Source: Thiotrichaceae bacterium UBA4486
Lineage (GTDB): Bacteria; Pseudomonadota; Gammaproteobacteria; Eutrophobiales; Eutrophobiaceae
Direction of reading: 5' to 3'
NCBI GenBank assembly: GCA_002389045.1
Contig: DGNS01000014.1
Span: 1 to 46,202 of the forward strand
Length of the DNA: 46,202 nucleotides
The translations under genes were made by a program, and so were the position numbers. Positions 34,113 through 43,634 of this stretch are shown here, piece by piece; position 1 is the first letter of the stretch; each line of letters opens with the position of its first letter. The notes beneath the pieces are model-generated. The model was not told the DNA's origin. It searched no databases and saw nothing but the letters and a program-made list of their open reading frames with translations.

Positions 34113-34532
34113 TCAACACCCGGTAACAGTTCGAGTAATACTGGGAGATACACTGCTTGGGCCCCCATCATCATCATAAAGCACACTGCAATTGGCTCTT
34201 AGCTCAAATAATCCATTAGTGACTGTATAACCGGAAGTATCCTGTAGTGTATTTGCAATATCCGTATCCTGTGGATAACCATTTGCGGTCAGGTTTATTG
34301 TCACACCTTCCATTGTGACAGTGAGAGCGGAACTAGAACCTTCGGCCAGCCATTGGGAACGTGCCAATGCCGCAGCAGCTCTTAAACTGCCTGCAAGTCC
34401 ATCAAGAGATGCAAGTCTTGCCTGTGTCTCCAGATTTGCAAATCTCGGCAAGGCAAACGCCGCCAGAATGCCGAGAATGGTGATGACCACAACCAGTTCG
34501 ATCAGGGTAAAACCTGCTTGTTTCGTTTTCAT
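34113..34532 (-). CDS. mshA: MSHA-type major pilin
   Basis: The 139-aa prepilin starts MKTKQAGFTLIELVVVITIL, with a short leader, G/F cleavage site and +5 glutamate. The helix continues through PRFANLETQARLASLDGLAG, as in MshA. Two cysteines near the end (ANCSVLYDDD and the last residue TGC) likely form the D-region disulfide. It has GAGG eight to ten bases before the ATG, a 337-base gene-free region upstream and a strong terminator downstream, which fits a highly expressed structural subunit. No separate mshB is present. Confidence 0.88.
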   Translation of the reverse strand: MKTKQAGFTLIELVVVITILGILAAFALPRFANLETQARLASLDGLAGSLRAAAALARSQWLAEGSSSALTVTMEGVTINLTANGYPQDTDIANTLQDTSGYTVTNGLFELRANCSVLYDDDGGPSSVSPSITRTVTGC

Positions 34533-34869
34533 AATGTATTCCTCAAATGTTTCTGCTGATTAACAGATTGGTATTTTTGAACCGCCGGTGCACGGCCGCG
34601 GCCGCTAACCTGTCACTTCGTGTAACAACGGATCCTGTTCACCCGCCTCCGTTCGAGCCTTGTACAAAACCTGTTATGAATCGGGCGTTCCTGACGCAAG
34701 TATCGGTCCACCAGTTCCTGTTCGAAAACGTACTGCTTGAAACCGTGAACTGATTTTAATAAATAACTATCAATTTAGCATATAACTACATGATTCACAA
34801 TATGTTTGTCAATCCTATACTGATATAACCTCCACAACACATAAAATCCGTGTTATTTGAAATCGTGTC
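34533..34869. other. Gene-free region upstream of mshA
   Basis: These 337 bases between the 201-aa membrane protein gene and mshA hold no convincing coding frame. The distal part (34740-34869) is AT-rich and contains TTGACA on the minus strand at 34807-34812, but no -10 at a standard 16-18 base distance. The proximal part (34560-34740) is GC-richer and could be a long 5' untranslated leader. A private mshA promoter is likely, but I cannot place it. Confidence 0.5.
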
Positions 34870-35475
34870 TCAATTCAACAACGCCACGACGGCGCTCAGC
34901 ATCAGGTAAAGCCCGGCACAGAGAACAAAGCCACCCAGCAACCTGGGATGATGAACCAGGTACTCGTCCGGCTCCCGGTGCGGGGTTTCCAGGGCTTTGG
35001 CCACCCCGGCATCCACCCATCGGTTGACCGAGCTTTCCAGGTTTTTCAACAGGCTCGGCCGGAAAAATATCATCAGGCCCAGCAGTATGAAGACACCGGT
35101 AAAAAGCCGCAGCAAAAATACCGTGGAGCTGACCAGCCAGTCGCGCAATACCGGGCTGATACTGTCCGGGGACCAGAGGTAAAACGTGTCCACTGAATGA
35201 TGCAGGGTCAGGGTCCAGAATATCCATGTACAGGCGCCGACAATTAAGACGCCAAACCAGCGGTGATGACGATATACAAAGGCCTCGGTTTTCATCTCCC
35301 TGTCCATGTATTGAAACCAGCGATCGGTATCGATCCAGACGTTCATCAGTTTAATCCATTTCATCGACATACCGGGTGCTATCAGTAAAGCCGCGCCAGT
35401 CACCATAAACAATATGCCCATGATGGCCAGGAATTGATATACAAGCATCGTTAAATTCGCTGACAGATTTTCCAT
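34870..35475 (-). CDS. Integral membrane protein of unknown function in the pilus operon
   Basis: The 201-aa protein has about four hydrophobic helices: residues 12-33, 74-92, 114-138 and 178-199. It begins MENLSANLTMLVYQFLAIMG. Between helices 1 and 2 is a conserved-looking amphipathic segment (KWIKLMNVWIDTDRWFQYMD). I do not recognise the family. It starts nine bases after the mshF-like stop and is followed by the gap before mshA, so it is probably the last gene of the assembly part of the operon. Whether it serves the pilus is unknown. Confidence 0.75.
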   Translation of the reverse strand: MENLSANLTMLVYQFLAIMGILFMVTGAALLIAPGMSMKWIKLMNVWIDTDRWFQYMDREMKTEAFVYRHHRWFGVLIVGACTWIFWTLTLHHSVDTFYLWSPDSISPVLRDWLVSSTVFLLRLFTGVFILLGLMIFFRPSLLKNLESSVNRWVDAGVAKALETPHREPDEYLVHHPRLLGGFVLCAGLYLMLSAVVALLN

Positions 35476-35484
35476 GATGTGCGG

Positions 35485-36012
35485 TTATTTCCAACCATAA
35501 GTATCGACTTTTTTCAGGATCAGGCCGCTGAATCGATCCACATCCCGGTCAAATATGCCATTGTTATTCCTGTCAACATAAGCCGGTTCCAGGGTCAGCC
35601 GTATTCTCGGTGGCGGCGGCAACTTGCTGCTGAAACGATCGCCATGAATGACCATGTAAACAAGATATCCGTTGGTTCTGTCGAAGTACCAGTCACCGGG
35701 AGAGAAATCTGATGGATCCGGGACGTCATATTCTCCCGCATAGTTTCGTGGTCGGGGAAAAATGGTACCCACCGGATTTGCGTGGATCATATCCGCCATT
35801 TGCATGAGGTTTCCGGAGATGAGTTTTTCGGACTTGTACAGATTCAGGTTACTTTGCATATTCCTTAACATCACCTCGATCCCGGTTTGCTCGGTATATA
35901 CGGATACTTCGGATATCTTCTCTATCGCATAATAGAACAATATCGAAAGAATGATCAGGCAGACACCCAGTTCGTATCTGGACAGGGATCGTTTTAGCGC
36001 ATTCAGTTCCAA
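35485..36012 (-). CDS. mshF: MshF-like pilus accessory protein
   Basis: The protein directly follows mshG, as MshF does in Vibrio operons. It has one N-terminal membrane helix (YELGVCLIILSILFYYAIEK) and a soluble domain containing DPSDFSPGDWYFDRTNGYLV. A C-terminal loop, DRNNNGIFDRDVD, looks like a calcium-binding EF-hand loop. The frame is open up to 36078, but only TTG codons could start it. I chose TTG 36012, just after the mshG stop, giving 175 aa; this start is uncertain. The family call rests on position and topology. Confidence 0.65.
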   Translation of the reverse strand: MELNALKRSLSRYELGVCLIILSILFYYAIEKISEVSVYTEQTGIEVMLRNMQSNLNLYKSEKLISGNLMQMADMIHANPVGTIFPRPRNYAGEYDVPDPSDFSPGDWYFDRTNGYLVYMVIHGDRFSSKLPPPPRIRLTLEPAYVDRNNNGIFDRDVDRFSGLILKKVDTYGWK

Positions 36013-36028
36013 TGTCCGGCAGGATAAT

Positions 36029-37252
36029 TTACCCGAGGCTGACCGAAGCCAGGTCCCACATGGGAAGGAACACGCCAAGCGCCAGCACCAGCACCAGCCC
36101 GCCTATGAGAACGATCATGACCGGCTCGATAATCGAACTCAGGTTTTTTACATCGTAATCCACTTCACGTTCATAGTAACCGGCGACTTCATCCATCATT
36201 TCATCAATGCGGCCGGTTTCCTCACCCACCATCAACATTTGCAAAACCAGGTGCGTGAACATCTTCGTGGATGTAGCCGTACGCGTCACACTGTCACCGC
36301 GTTCGATACCACTGCGCATATTACGTATATGCTGACCGATCCAGGGATTATCCACGGCATCGGCTGACACCGTCAGAGCCTGGATGATGGGAACCCCGGA
36401 TTTCATGGACATTGCAAAAGCGCGGGCGAAACGCCCCAGCGTGGCGCGCATGATAATATCGCCCACCAGCGGCATGCGTATTTTTGCCCGGCCCCATACA
36501 TAACGTCCCTGGTCGGTGGCCAGATAGTATTTCGCCGCTATGATCACCGCGATCAATGCCCCCAGCATCCACGGCCAGTAAGCCACGAAAAAGTTGGAAG
36601 TTGCAATCAATATCCGGGTAAAAATCGGCAATTCAGCTCCGGCCCGTTCAAACACCTTGGCGAAAGCCGGTATAACCCAGATGTTAATAATCGTCATCGC
36701 TATCGCCATGGCAAGGATCACCATGGCCGGATAACGTAATGCTGACTTGACCCGTTCGCGGGTATCCTTTTCCAGTTCCAGGTACTGGTTCATGCGTAAA
36801 AAGGATTCATCAAGGTTACCGGAATTTTCACCTACGCGAATCATGCTGATATAGAGAGGATCAAAAATATCCCTGTGCCGCGCAAGACTGCTGGACAGAT
36901 CACGGCCGGATTCGAGCTGGGCGCGGATGTCGCGCAAGGCATTGACCATATAAATATTGCGAATGGACTGCAGCAGACCGCCCAGCGCCCGAACGATGGG
37001 AATACCGGCACGCATCAATGAATACATCTGGCGACTGAACAGGATCAGGTCATCGAGACCCGGTCTTGGCTGGTTCAGGCGCTGCAGCAGTTCACCAACG
37101 TCGATACCCGATGCCCGGGTCTCGGTAATATCGACCGGGGTAATGCGATTATTGAACAACTGGCCGGCAGCGGCATCCATGCTCTGTGCCTCGATCGTAC
37201 CCTGGACCGGTTCGCCGCCACCGCCCCTGCCCTTGTATTCATAAACAGGCAT
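36029..37252 (-). CDS. mshG: Type IV pilus inner-membrane platform protein MshG (PilC/GspF family)
   Basis: The 407-aa protein has the tandem GspF/PilC layout: two cytoplasmic helical domains, each followed by membrane helices. It begins MPVYEYKGRGGGGEPVQGTI. LILFSRQMYSLMRAGIPIVR marks the first domain (near residue 85) and FARAFAMSMKSGVPIIQALT the second (near residue 285). The C-terminal helix (IEPVMIVLIGGLVLVLALGV) is typical. It couples the MshE ATPase to pilin extraction from the membrane. It starts three bases after the mshE stop. Confidence 0.94.
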   Translation of the reverse strand: MPVYEYKGRGGGGEPVQGTIEAQSMDAAAGQLFNNRITPVDITETRASGIDVGELLQRLNQPRPGLDDLILFSRQMYSLMRAGIPIVRALGGLLQSIRNIYMVNALRDIRAQLESGRDLSSSLARHRDIFDPLYISMIRVGENSGNLDESFLRMNQYLELEKDTRERVKSALRYPAMVILAMAIAMTIINIWVIPAFAKVFERAGAELPIFTRILIATSNFFVAYWPWMLGALIAVIIAAKYYLATDQGRYVWGRAKIRMPLVGDIIMRATLGRFARAFAMSMKSGVPIIQALTVSADAVDNPWIGQHIRNMRSGIERGDSVTRTATSTKMFTHLVLQMLMVGEETGRIDEMMDEVAGYYEREVDYDVKNLSSIIEPVMIVLIGGLVLVLALGVFLPMWDLASVSLG

Positions 37253-37255
37253 GAC

Positions 37256-39022
37256 CTATCCCCCGGCGGAATCCATGCTTGTTCGGGCCGATGCCTCCAT
37301 CTCCTCGCTGATATGCTCGGCTTCCACATCGGCCGAGATGCGCAGAGCCTCGTCTATGGTGGTAATGCCTTTCAGCGCATACAGCAGGGCGGTTTGTTCA
37401 AGGGTAAAATAACCGGGTTTCTTGCGCGCCGCATCAGCGAATTCCACCGTATCACCGCGGCCGAGGATCCTGCCCAGTTCCTTGTCCAGTTCCAGGAATT
37501 CGTAGATCCCTACCCGGCCCTCGTAGCCGGTGTAATTGCAATGCGCGCAACCGGCGCCGCGTTTGAAGCCGCCCCTGGTGGCGTGTTCACCACCGACGTT
37601 TTTCACGTATTCCAGCATCTCCGGATCCAGTTCCGATGGCTGACTGCAACTGCTGCATATCCGCCGTACCAGGCGCTGGGCGACGATGGAATGCAGCGAT
37701 GTCGATAACAGGTAACTCTTCACACCCATATCGAGCAGTCGGTTAATAGTGCTGATGGCGCTGTTCGTATGCAGCGTTGACAGCACCAGGTGACCGGTCA
37801 TGGCGGCGCGGATGGCAATCTCGGCGGTTTCTTCATCACGGATTTCACCGATGAGAACAATGTCCGGATCCTGCCTGAGGGCTGATCGGAGTACAGTTGC
37901 AAAGGTCAGTCCGATATCCGGATTGATTTGCACCTGGTTGATGCGTTCCAGGCGGTATTCGACCGGGTCCTCGACGGTGATGATTTTCTTGGTTGGTGAG
38001 TTGAGAAGTTTCAACGCGGCGTAGAGCGTTGTGGTTTTACCGCTGCCGGTCGGTCCCGTTACCAGCACCATGCCGTGGGGACGTTTAATCACGTGTTTGA
38101 ACGACTTGATGATACGATCCGGCATGCCGAGATCTCCCAGTTCAAAGGTACCCTGGCTTTGATCCAGAAGACGCATGACCACGGATTCACCATACTGCAC
38201 CGGCATGGTGGAAATACGTACATCGACAACATGGGATTTTACATTGACGCTGAAGCGGCCATCCTGGGGCAGTCGCTTTTCCGAAATATCGAGTCCCGCG
38301 ATCAGCTTCAGCCGTGACACCAGCGGCGCGGCTACCCGGGTATCGTTAATCGTCTGCTCCTGCAACTCTCCATCCACGCGCTGACGAATTCTGAGCAGGT
38401 GTTCATCCGGCTCGATATGTATATCAGAGGCGCGGATCTGTATGGCGTCTTCAAACAACGATTGCAGAAGTTTGACCACCGGCGCATCGGCCAGGTCGGC
38501 ATCGGAGACCAGGGCCTGCAGATCCACATCGCCCTCGGTCATTTCATCACTTAATTCTTCCGCAAACCCCGTGATCTGTTCGGTTTTGCGATAGACGATA
38601 TCAACCGTATGTAACAGGTCGGCTTCACGCACCACGGCCAGACGAATGGGTACCTGCAACAGGCGCACCATCTCGTCGTAGGCAAAAATATCGGTGGGAT
38701 CGGCCATACCCACCAGCAAACCATGTTCATCTCCGGCCAGCGGGATGGCGCGAAAACGCCGGGCCTGCACCTCGGGCAGCTTACGAACGATATCCGGATT
38801 AAATTTGTAATTCTTCAGATCAATAAAGGGGATCTTCAGTTGTTCGGAGAGTATTTCGAGGATCTGGTCTTCCGTGACATATCCACCTTCGACAAGCACA
38901 TGGCCGAGCTTGCGCCCGGACTTCTTCTGCTCCGCCAGCGCCTGTTCCAGGATATCCTGCGAAATGATGTCGTGTTCAACCAGCAGGTCGCCAATACGGA
39001 TTTTTTTGCGGCTTACATTCAT
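37256..39022 (-). CDS. mshE: Pilus extension ATPase MshE with N-terminal c-di-GMP-binding domain
   Basis: I start at ATG 39022, which overlaps the mshN stop (ATGA) and begins MNVSRKKIRIGDLLVEHDII; the frame is open further upstream. The 588-aa ATPase has an MshEN domain with the two repeated motifs RIGDLLVEHDIISQDILEQA and KLGHVLVEGGYVTEDQILEI, the c-di-GMP-binding layout described for Vibrio MshE. The PilB/GspE motor follows with Walker A GPTGSGKTTTLYAAL, Asp box, Walker B VLIGEIRDEETAEIA and the His box. A CxxC...CxxC zinc site lies at RICSSC and CAHC. It powers pilin polymerisation at the inner membrane. Confidence 0.95.
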   Translation of the reverse strand: MNVSRKKIRIGDLLVEHDIISQDILEQALAEQKKSGRKLGHVLVEGGYVTEDQILEILSEQLKIPFIDLKNYKFNPDIVRKLPEVQARRFRAIPLAGDEHGLLVGMADPTDIFAYDEMVRLLQVPIRLAVVREADLLHTVDIVYRKTEQITGFAEELSDEMTEGDVDLQALVSDADLADAPVVKLLQSLFEDAIQIRASDIHIEPDEHLLRIRQRVDGELQEQTINDTRVAAPLVSRLKLIAGLDISEKRLPQDGRFSVNVKSHVVDVRISTMPVQYGESVVMRLLDQSQGTFELGDLGMPDRIIKSFKHVIKRPHGMVLVTGPTGSGKTTTLYAALKLLNSPTKKIITVEDPVEYRLERINQVQINPDIGLTFATVLRSALRQDPDIVLIGEIRDEETAEIAIRAAMTGHLVLSTLHTNSAISTINRLLDMGVKSYLLSTSLHSIVAQRLVRRICSSCSQPSELDPEMLEYVKNVGGEHATRGGFKRGAGCAHCNYTGYEGRVGIYEFLELDKELGRILGRGDTVEFADAARKKPGYFTLEQTALLYALKGITTIDEALRISADVEAEHISEEMEASARTSMDSAGG

Positions 39023-40575
39023 GAAGGCTGTTGTTTGTACAACTGACTGATTCGACTGTCCAGATAACGGGCGACACCTGCGGACAGGGTGCTGTCCTGG
39101 CGGGCCCGGCGATAGGCGCTGAGCGCCATCTGGCCGGAACCGGTGGCCTCCAGCGAGATGCCGAGACCCATCCACCACAGACCGTTATCTGCATTGAGAT
39201 TCAGCACATTACGATAAAACAGTATAGCTTCCCGGTGGCGCTCCTCGCGCTGTAACAACGCGGCGACCAGGGCATGATATTCTGGATCCTTCCGGATATC
39301 CGGCAGGGCCCGCTCCAGGTAGAACAGGGCCATACCGTTATTGTTTTCAACTGCCAGGATTTCGGCCAGCAACCGCGCCATGTGGGTATGGTCGGGTTTT
39401 CTCTCGAGTCCGTTTATGAGCAATTTACGGGCAGCCGCGGTGTCACCCTGATCGAGCAGGATCTCCACCAGGTCTACACGGGCACTGTGGTTGTTCGCAT
39501 CGCTGGAGACGGCAGTATAGAGTGTGTCTATCGCCTGGATGATATCACCGTGCCGGTAGGCGGCCATGCCCTGATCGTGCAGATCGGTGGATTGCCGGAC
39601 CGTATCCTCTCTAAGCACCTTCTTGTCGATAGCGGTCCGGTTTACAACAACGGTTTCCGTTGTTGAGTTCACGGAATCAACGGCATTCGCTGTGTTTTCC
39701 ACCCGTTCCGGTGGTTCGACAGCAATGATTCGCCGCGCTTCATGGCCATCGTTATGCAACAGCTCTATATGCAGGGACATGCCGCTGCCCTGCTCCAGCG
39801 CCCAGGTATCCTGTAACTGCATCGGCCGGTCGAATTCGAACACAACCTGGTACATGTCATTTTCATGCCGGGTACGCAGTTTGATAGTGTCCGGCAACAG
39901 ATTCCGCATTGGAATCGAATCATCGGACCGGTAATTATCAAGTTCCAGCACCAGACGTGATGGATCCTCGAGGGTAAACAGGCTGTATTCCGGCTCCGAA
40001 GCAAACTGCAGATCGATGGAAGCGCCCTCGTCGGACTGCACCACTTGTATATCCATGATGGCCGGATCATTCGCGGGTGCCGGTGGTGCCGATTGTTCAT
40101 TGGCCGCCGCCGTGCGGAGGACCTGGTCCAGGGTCAACATGGGCAAACCTGTATCCACACCGGCCGTGGGTATTGAAACGCTGTCCTTCTCTTCGCCGGA
40201 CGTTTCGGTTGGGTGTTGAATGAATCCTTCATTCACCGCTGCGTGCTGCTCAATATCCCCGGGTTCGAGCGGTGAAATATGACTGTTGAAATCATCTGTT
40301 ACGGGTGCACTCTCCGGGCCGGAAAATTCCGAAAACAGGGTCCATGCCCGGTCAACAGTCAATCCATTGATTCCGGAAAGGCTGGAAAGCGCATAAACGG
40401 TCAAACTGACCAGCATGATCAAAAGAATAATGAACAACAGTCGGGGACGGCTGTGATCTTCCCGGTATTCATAGACATCACTGAATTCAAGACCGTCCAG
40501 CACTGAATTCGGGGACTCATCCAGCCGGGCTTGTCTTGACTCGAGATCATTCAACATCTGGTTAATGAGGCTCAT
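39019..40575 (-). CDS. mshN: MshN-like pilus assembly protein with AMIN-like and TPR regions
   Basis: The 518-aa protein starts MSLINQMLNDLESRQ, the MshN hallmark. One membrane helix lies near residues 46-66 (LLFIILLIMLVSLTVYALSS). A region at about 170-265 (IDLQFASEPEYSLFTLEDPS, RLVLELDNYR) resembles an AMIN domain, known from PilQ and AmiC as a peptidoglycan-targeting module. TPR repeats fill residues 320-515. It probably spans the periplasm and stabilises the secretin. It follows mshM by 43 bases and overlaps mshE by four. Confidence 0.87.
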   Translation of the reverse strand: MSLINQMLNDLESRQARLDESPNSVLDGLEFSDVYEYREDHSRPRLLFIILLIMLVSLTVYALSSLSGINGLTVDRAWTLFSEFSGPESAPVTDDFNSHISPLEPGDIEQHAAVNEGFIQHPTETSGEEKDSVSIPTAGVDTGLPMLTLDQVLRTAAANEQSAPPAPANDPAIMDIQVVQSDEGASIDLQFASEPEYSLFTLEDPSRLVLELDNYRSDDSIPMRNLLPDTIKLRTRHENDMYQVVFEFDRPMQLQDTWALEQGSGMSLHIELLHNDGHEARRIIAVEPPERVENTANAVDSVNSTTETVVVNRTAIDKKVLREDTVRQSTDLHDQGMAAYRHGDIIQAIDTLYTAVSSDANNHSARVDLVEILLDQGDTAAARKLLINGLERKPDHTHMARLLAEILAVENNNGMALFYLERALPDIRKDPEYHALVAALLQREERHREAILFYRNVLNLNADNGLWWMGLGISLEATGSGQMALSAYRRARQDSTLSAGVARYLDSRISQLYKQQPS

Positions 40576-40618
40576 GGTTGCACCCTGTGGGTTATTATCA
40601 ACACCTTCAGCAACGGGA

Positions 40619-41494
40619 TTAACCGAATATCCAGCGCAGGATTGCCGGTCTCCAGGTCATCCAGCCCAGCGCATGTGAATTCCTGATTTCCTCGGAATCC
40701 CTGATCGCCTGCTTGACATGGCTGTCGCGGATGCGATGGCTGCCCTGACCATAGGCGGAGAGCATAGCCTTGTGGGCAAGGATATTAATCAAACGGGGCG
40801 TTCCCTGGCTGGCCCTGTGCAGGCGATCCAGTGATCCGCGGGTGAACAGTTCCGGACCGTTGTATCCGGCGACACCAAGTCGATGATTGACATAGGCCCT
40901 GATCGCCACCCGGTTCAGCGGCAACAATTTATAGGAAAAGGTGATACGTTGCTTCAACTGGCGCACCGAGGGCTGGCTGAGCAGGTAATCGAGTTCCGGC
41001 TGTCCGAACAGCACAACCTGTATCAGTTTGCGCTTCTCGGTTTCCAGGTTGGTCAAAAGCCGTACCGTCTCCAGCGTTTCCACGGGCATGGCCTGCACCT
41101 CGTCCATGCACAACACGACATTTCTGCCACTGCGGTGAATGTCGAGTAATTTCCGGGTCAAGGTTCTGAGCAGTTTGTGCTGATTGATATTGTCCGGGTA
41201 TTCGACTTTCAGTTCATCGGCCACTGCAAACAGCAGGGTCTCCGGCTGCAGGAACGGGTTATGAATATAGGCGGTGACGCTGGTCTTGCGATCCAGGCTG
41301 GCGAGCAACTTGCGGCAAAGCAGGGTTTTGCCCAGTCCAACCTCGCCGGTGACCTTGATAAATCCTTCACCACTGCGCAGCGCCACCAGCAGGACATTCA
41401 GAGCATCCTGATAACCGGCGCGGTTCATGAAATAGCCGGTATCGGGTGTAATGGTGAAGGGCAACTCCTGCAGCCCGTAATAGTCATTGTACAT
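40619..41494 (-). CDS. mshM: MshM AAA ATPase (ExeA/GspA-like)
   Basis: The 291-aa protein begins MYNDYYGLQELPFTITPDTG, the standard ExeA/MshM start. It has Walker A GEVGLGKTLL near residue 52 and Walker B NVVLCMDEVQAMP near residue 130. Unlike GspA it has no C-terminal membrane or peptidoglycan domain. ExeA-type ATPases help insert or assemble the secretin through peptidoglycan, fitting its place between mshL and mshN. Confidence 0.93.
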   Translation of the reverse strand: MYNDYYGLQELPFTITPDTGYFMNRAGYQDALNVLLVALRSGEGFIKVTGEVGLGKTLLCRKLLASLDRKTSVTAYIHNPFLQPETLLFAVADELKVEYPDNINQHKLLRTLTRKLLDIHRSGRNVVLCMDEVQAMPVETLETVRLLTNLETEKRKLIQVVLFGQPELDYLLSQPSVRQLKQRITFSYKLLPLNRVAIRAYVNHRLGVAGYNGPELFTRGSLDRLHRASQGTPRLINILAHKAMLSAYGQGSHRIRDSHVKQAIRDSEEIRNSHALGWMTWRPAILRWIFG

Positions 41495-41496
41495 GA

Positions 41497-43257
41497 TCAG
41501 TTTTCCTGTCCTGGCTGAACCGGACGCACCCAGTTCTGTTTATCGAGATCCCCTTTAATGTTGTCGAGATTACCCGATGACTGGTCCATGGCGTTTCTCC
41601 ACACACTGTCATCATCCACCACGACAGGTCTCAGCAGAATCACCAGTTCGCTCTTGGTGGATTGCTTGCTGGTATGCTTGAACAGACCGCCGACCAGTGG
41701 CAGATCGGAAAGTCCCGGTGCGCCGGCCTGCTGGTCGTTAACGAGGTCCTGCATCAATCCACCGATCACCACCACCTGGCCGCTGGCTGCACGGACGATA
41801 CTGTCAGATTCGCGAACGGTACTGCGCGCCAGAGGCAACTGTTGTGTCAGCGTGCCTATGGTGACGGTCTTTTGCTGATCCACCACGGTGCTGACCGAGG
41901 GATGAACATGCAGGGTCACTCGTCCGTCCTGGCTGATTTGCGGCGTTACATCGAGAGCAATGCCGGAAAAGAACGGTGTCAGCGTGATAGACGGTGATAC
42001 CGTGGTTGATGTGCCCGTGACCGTGGTGTTGGAAATGTCAGTAACAAAAAATTCATCCGTGCCCACCTTGATCACGGCTTTCTGATTGTTCAGAGTGGCA
42101 ACCCGCGGGCTGGACAGAACCTGGACATTGCCCTGTGTTTTCAGCAGTTCTATAAAAGCCGTGAAATCCGTAAGATTCAGCGCCAGGGTAAACACTCCGC
42201 CAAACGAGGACGTTAATACACCATCCAGCGGGTTGAGATTATTGGGATCAAGATTACCCGTACCACCGGCAATATCACTGACGCCGGTTTCATTCACCAG
42301 TACGGTACCGCCGCCGATATTCCCGACCGTTGCCGATTTCTGTCCGGAACGAACGATGGCGCCCCAGTTAATGCCGGTCTGGAATTTTTCATCCAGTGAA
42401 ACTTCCAGGATCTTGGCTTCCAGTATGACCTGCCTCTGGACAACCAGCTGAGTTGCCTTGAGCAATTCCTCCACTTCGCGCAGTTCGTTGGGCAATGCAC
42501 GCACCACAACAACACCGGACTGGGGATTGACCACCACACTGCGGCCTTCGCCGGTACCGACGATCGCCTGTACCGAACTGGCCAGTTCCTGCCAGAACGT
42601 TGATTCAGGCTGTGATGTTCTGATCGATGTGCCGACAAGATTGGAGCGGTTACTGCCGCCGGTAATGGTGGTGCCGTCATCACTGGTCGAGGAATTATCA
42701 CTGCCGGTCGTCAATGAACCGGAACTGACAATCGTGCTCGAATTACCGGTGCGGTTGATATTCAGATAATTGATCTGGTAAATGCGTGCCTGCAACCGGC
42801 CCGGCAACACCTGGAAGCCGTAATCGGTACTGACAAATTCAAAACCGTACACATCACGCACCGCTTCAAGCACATCCGGGATGGTCACGTTACTCAGATT
42901 CAGCGTAATCACACCACTTACCTCGGGGTGTACCACCATGTTATAACGGGTGCCATCGACAAGAGAGAGAAAAAACTGGTCGGCGGGGACATCACTGACG
43001 GAAATGTCGAAATGTTGTTCGTCACCCGTTGACGTGACCCGTTCGCTGCCCAGCCTGATAGTGGGTATCAGTGCGGAAGAAACATCTTCAGGGACACTGA
43101 CCCGGTTGCTTTCCGAACTTTCATCCAGCACCTTGTCCATCTCTTCCATTACATTCTGGCGTGCGGGTTCGGTCTCGCAACCGGGAAGCATACAGATAAG
43201 GGTGAGTACGTATACTGTTCTGATGTATTTATTCATAATACTGTCAAACCTTTTCAT
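41497..43257 (-). CDS. mshL: MshL outer-membrane secretin (lipoprotein)
   Basis: The 586-aa secretin forms the outer-membrane pore of the pilus. The lipobox CMLPGC near residue 27 indicates a lipoprotein. An STN/N0 domain (SVSDVPADQFFLSLVDGTRY) and an N1-like domain (EVEELLKATQ) precede the C-terminal beta domain with VVVIGGLMQD and APGLSDLPLVGGLFKHTSKQ, the secretin signature. A Ser/Thr/Gly-rich linker lies near residues 175-205. The ATG at 43257 overlaps the mshK stop; an internal Met at 43236 is an alternative. Confidence 0.94.
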   Translation of the reverse strand: MKRFDSIMNKYIRTVYVLTLICMLPGCETEPARQNVMEEMDKVLDESSESNRVSVPEDVSSALIPTIRLGSERVTSTGDEQHFDISVSDVPADQFFLSLVDGTRYNMVVHPEVSGVITLNLSNVTIPDVLEAVRDVYGFEFVSTDYGFQVLPGRLQARIYQINYLNINRTGNSSTIVSSGSLTTGSDNSSTSDDGTTITGGSNRSNLVGTSIRTSQPESTFWQELASSVQAIVGTGEGRSVVVNPQSGVVVVRALPNELREVEELLKATQLVVQRQVILEAKILEVSLDEKFQTGINWGAIVRSGQKSATVGNIGGGTVLVNETGVSDIAGGTGNLDPNNLNPLDGVLTSSFGGVFTLALNLTDFTAFIELLKTQGNVQVLSSPRVATLNNQKAVIKVGTDEFFVTDISNTTVTGTSTTVSPSITLTPFFSGIALDVTPQISQDGRVTLHVHPSVSTVVDQQKTVTIGTLTQQLPLARSTVRESDSIVRAASGQVVVIGGLMQDLVNDQQAGAPGLSDLPLVGGLFKHTSKQSTKSELVILLRPVVVDDDSVWRNAMDQSSGNLDNIKGDLDKQNWVRPVQPGQEN

Positions 43258-43634
43258 CGAGTGTTTTTACTCTCAACGTTTGTAATTGCACGGGCCGGTT
43301 GTTTGATATTCAGTTCCAGCATTCTCACCACCAGACGTCTGTCACCCTGTTCCAGCACTACAAAGGTGGGATTTATTTCCAGCACCGTGGCATTTTCAAT
43401 ATTGTCACCCTCACGGATCATATTGCCGTTCAGTATCGCACTGCGGCTGTCACCGTAAATTCGTACACCGTTCAGGTGCCATTCCGTGGACTCCTCCGGG
43501 ACTTCCACCTCGATAATCTCCGGCTTTTCCCCGTAGCCAAAAGGGCGCGTCGGATCGGTCGCGGCACCGGTACCCATGCACAGACTCAGCAGCACTATCA
43601 AGGCCGTTATCCTGTAACTGTAACCAACGCTCAT
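43254..43634 (-). CDS. mshK: MshK pilus assembly protein (PilP-like)
   Basis: The 126-aa exported protein starts with a signal peptide (ITALIVLLSLCMGTGAA). The DPTRPFGY motif that follows is typical of MshK and related PilP/GspC-type periplasmic linkers. A small beta domain (LNGVRIYGDSRSAILNGNMI, then EGDNI) resembles the HR region that contacts the secretin. It abuts mshJ and overlaps mshL by four bases. Confidence 0.9.
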   Translation of the reverse strand: MSVGYSYRITALIVLLSLCMGTGAATDPTRPFGYGEKPEIIEVEVPEESTEWHLNGVRIYGDSRSAILNGNMIREGDNIENATVLEINPTFVVLEQGDRRLVVRMLELNIKQPARAITNVESKNTR

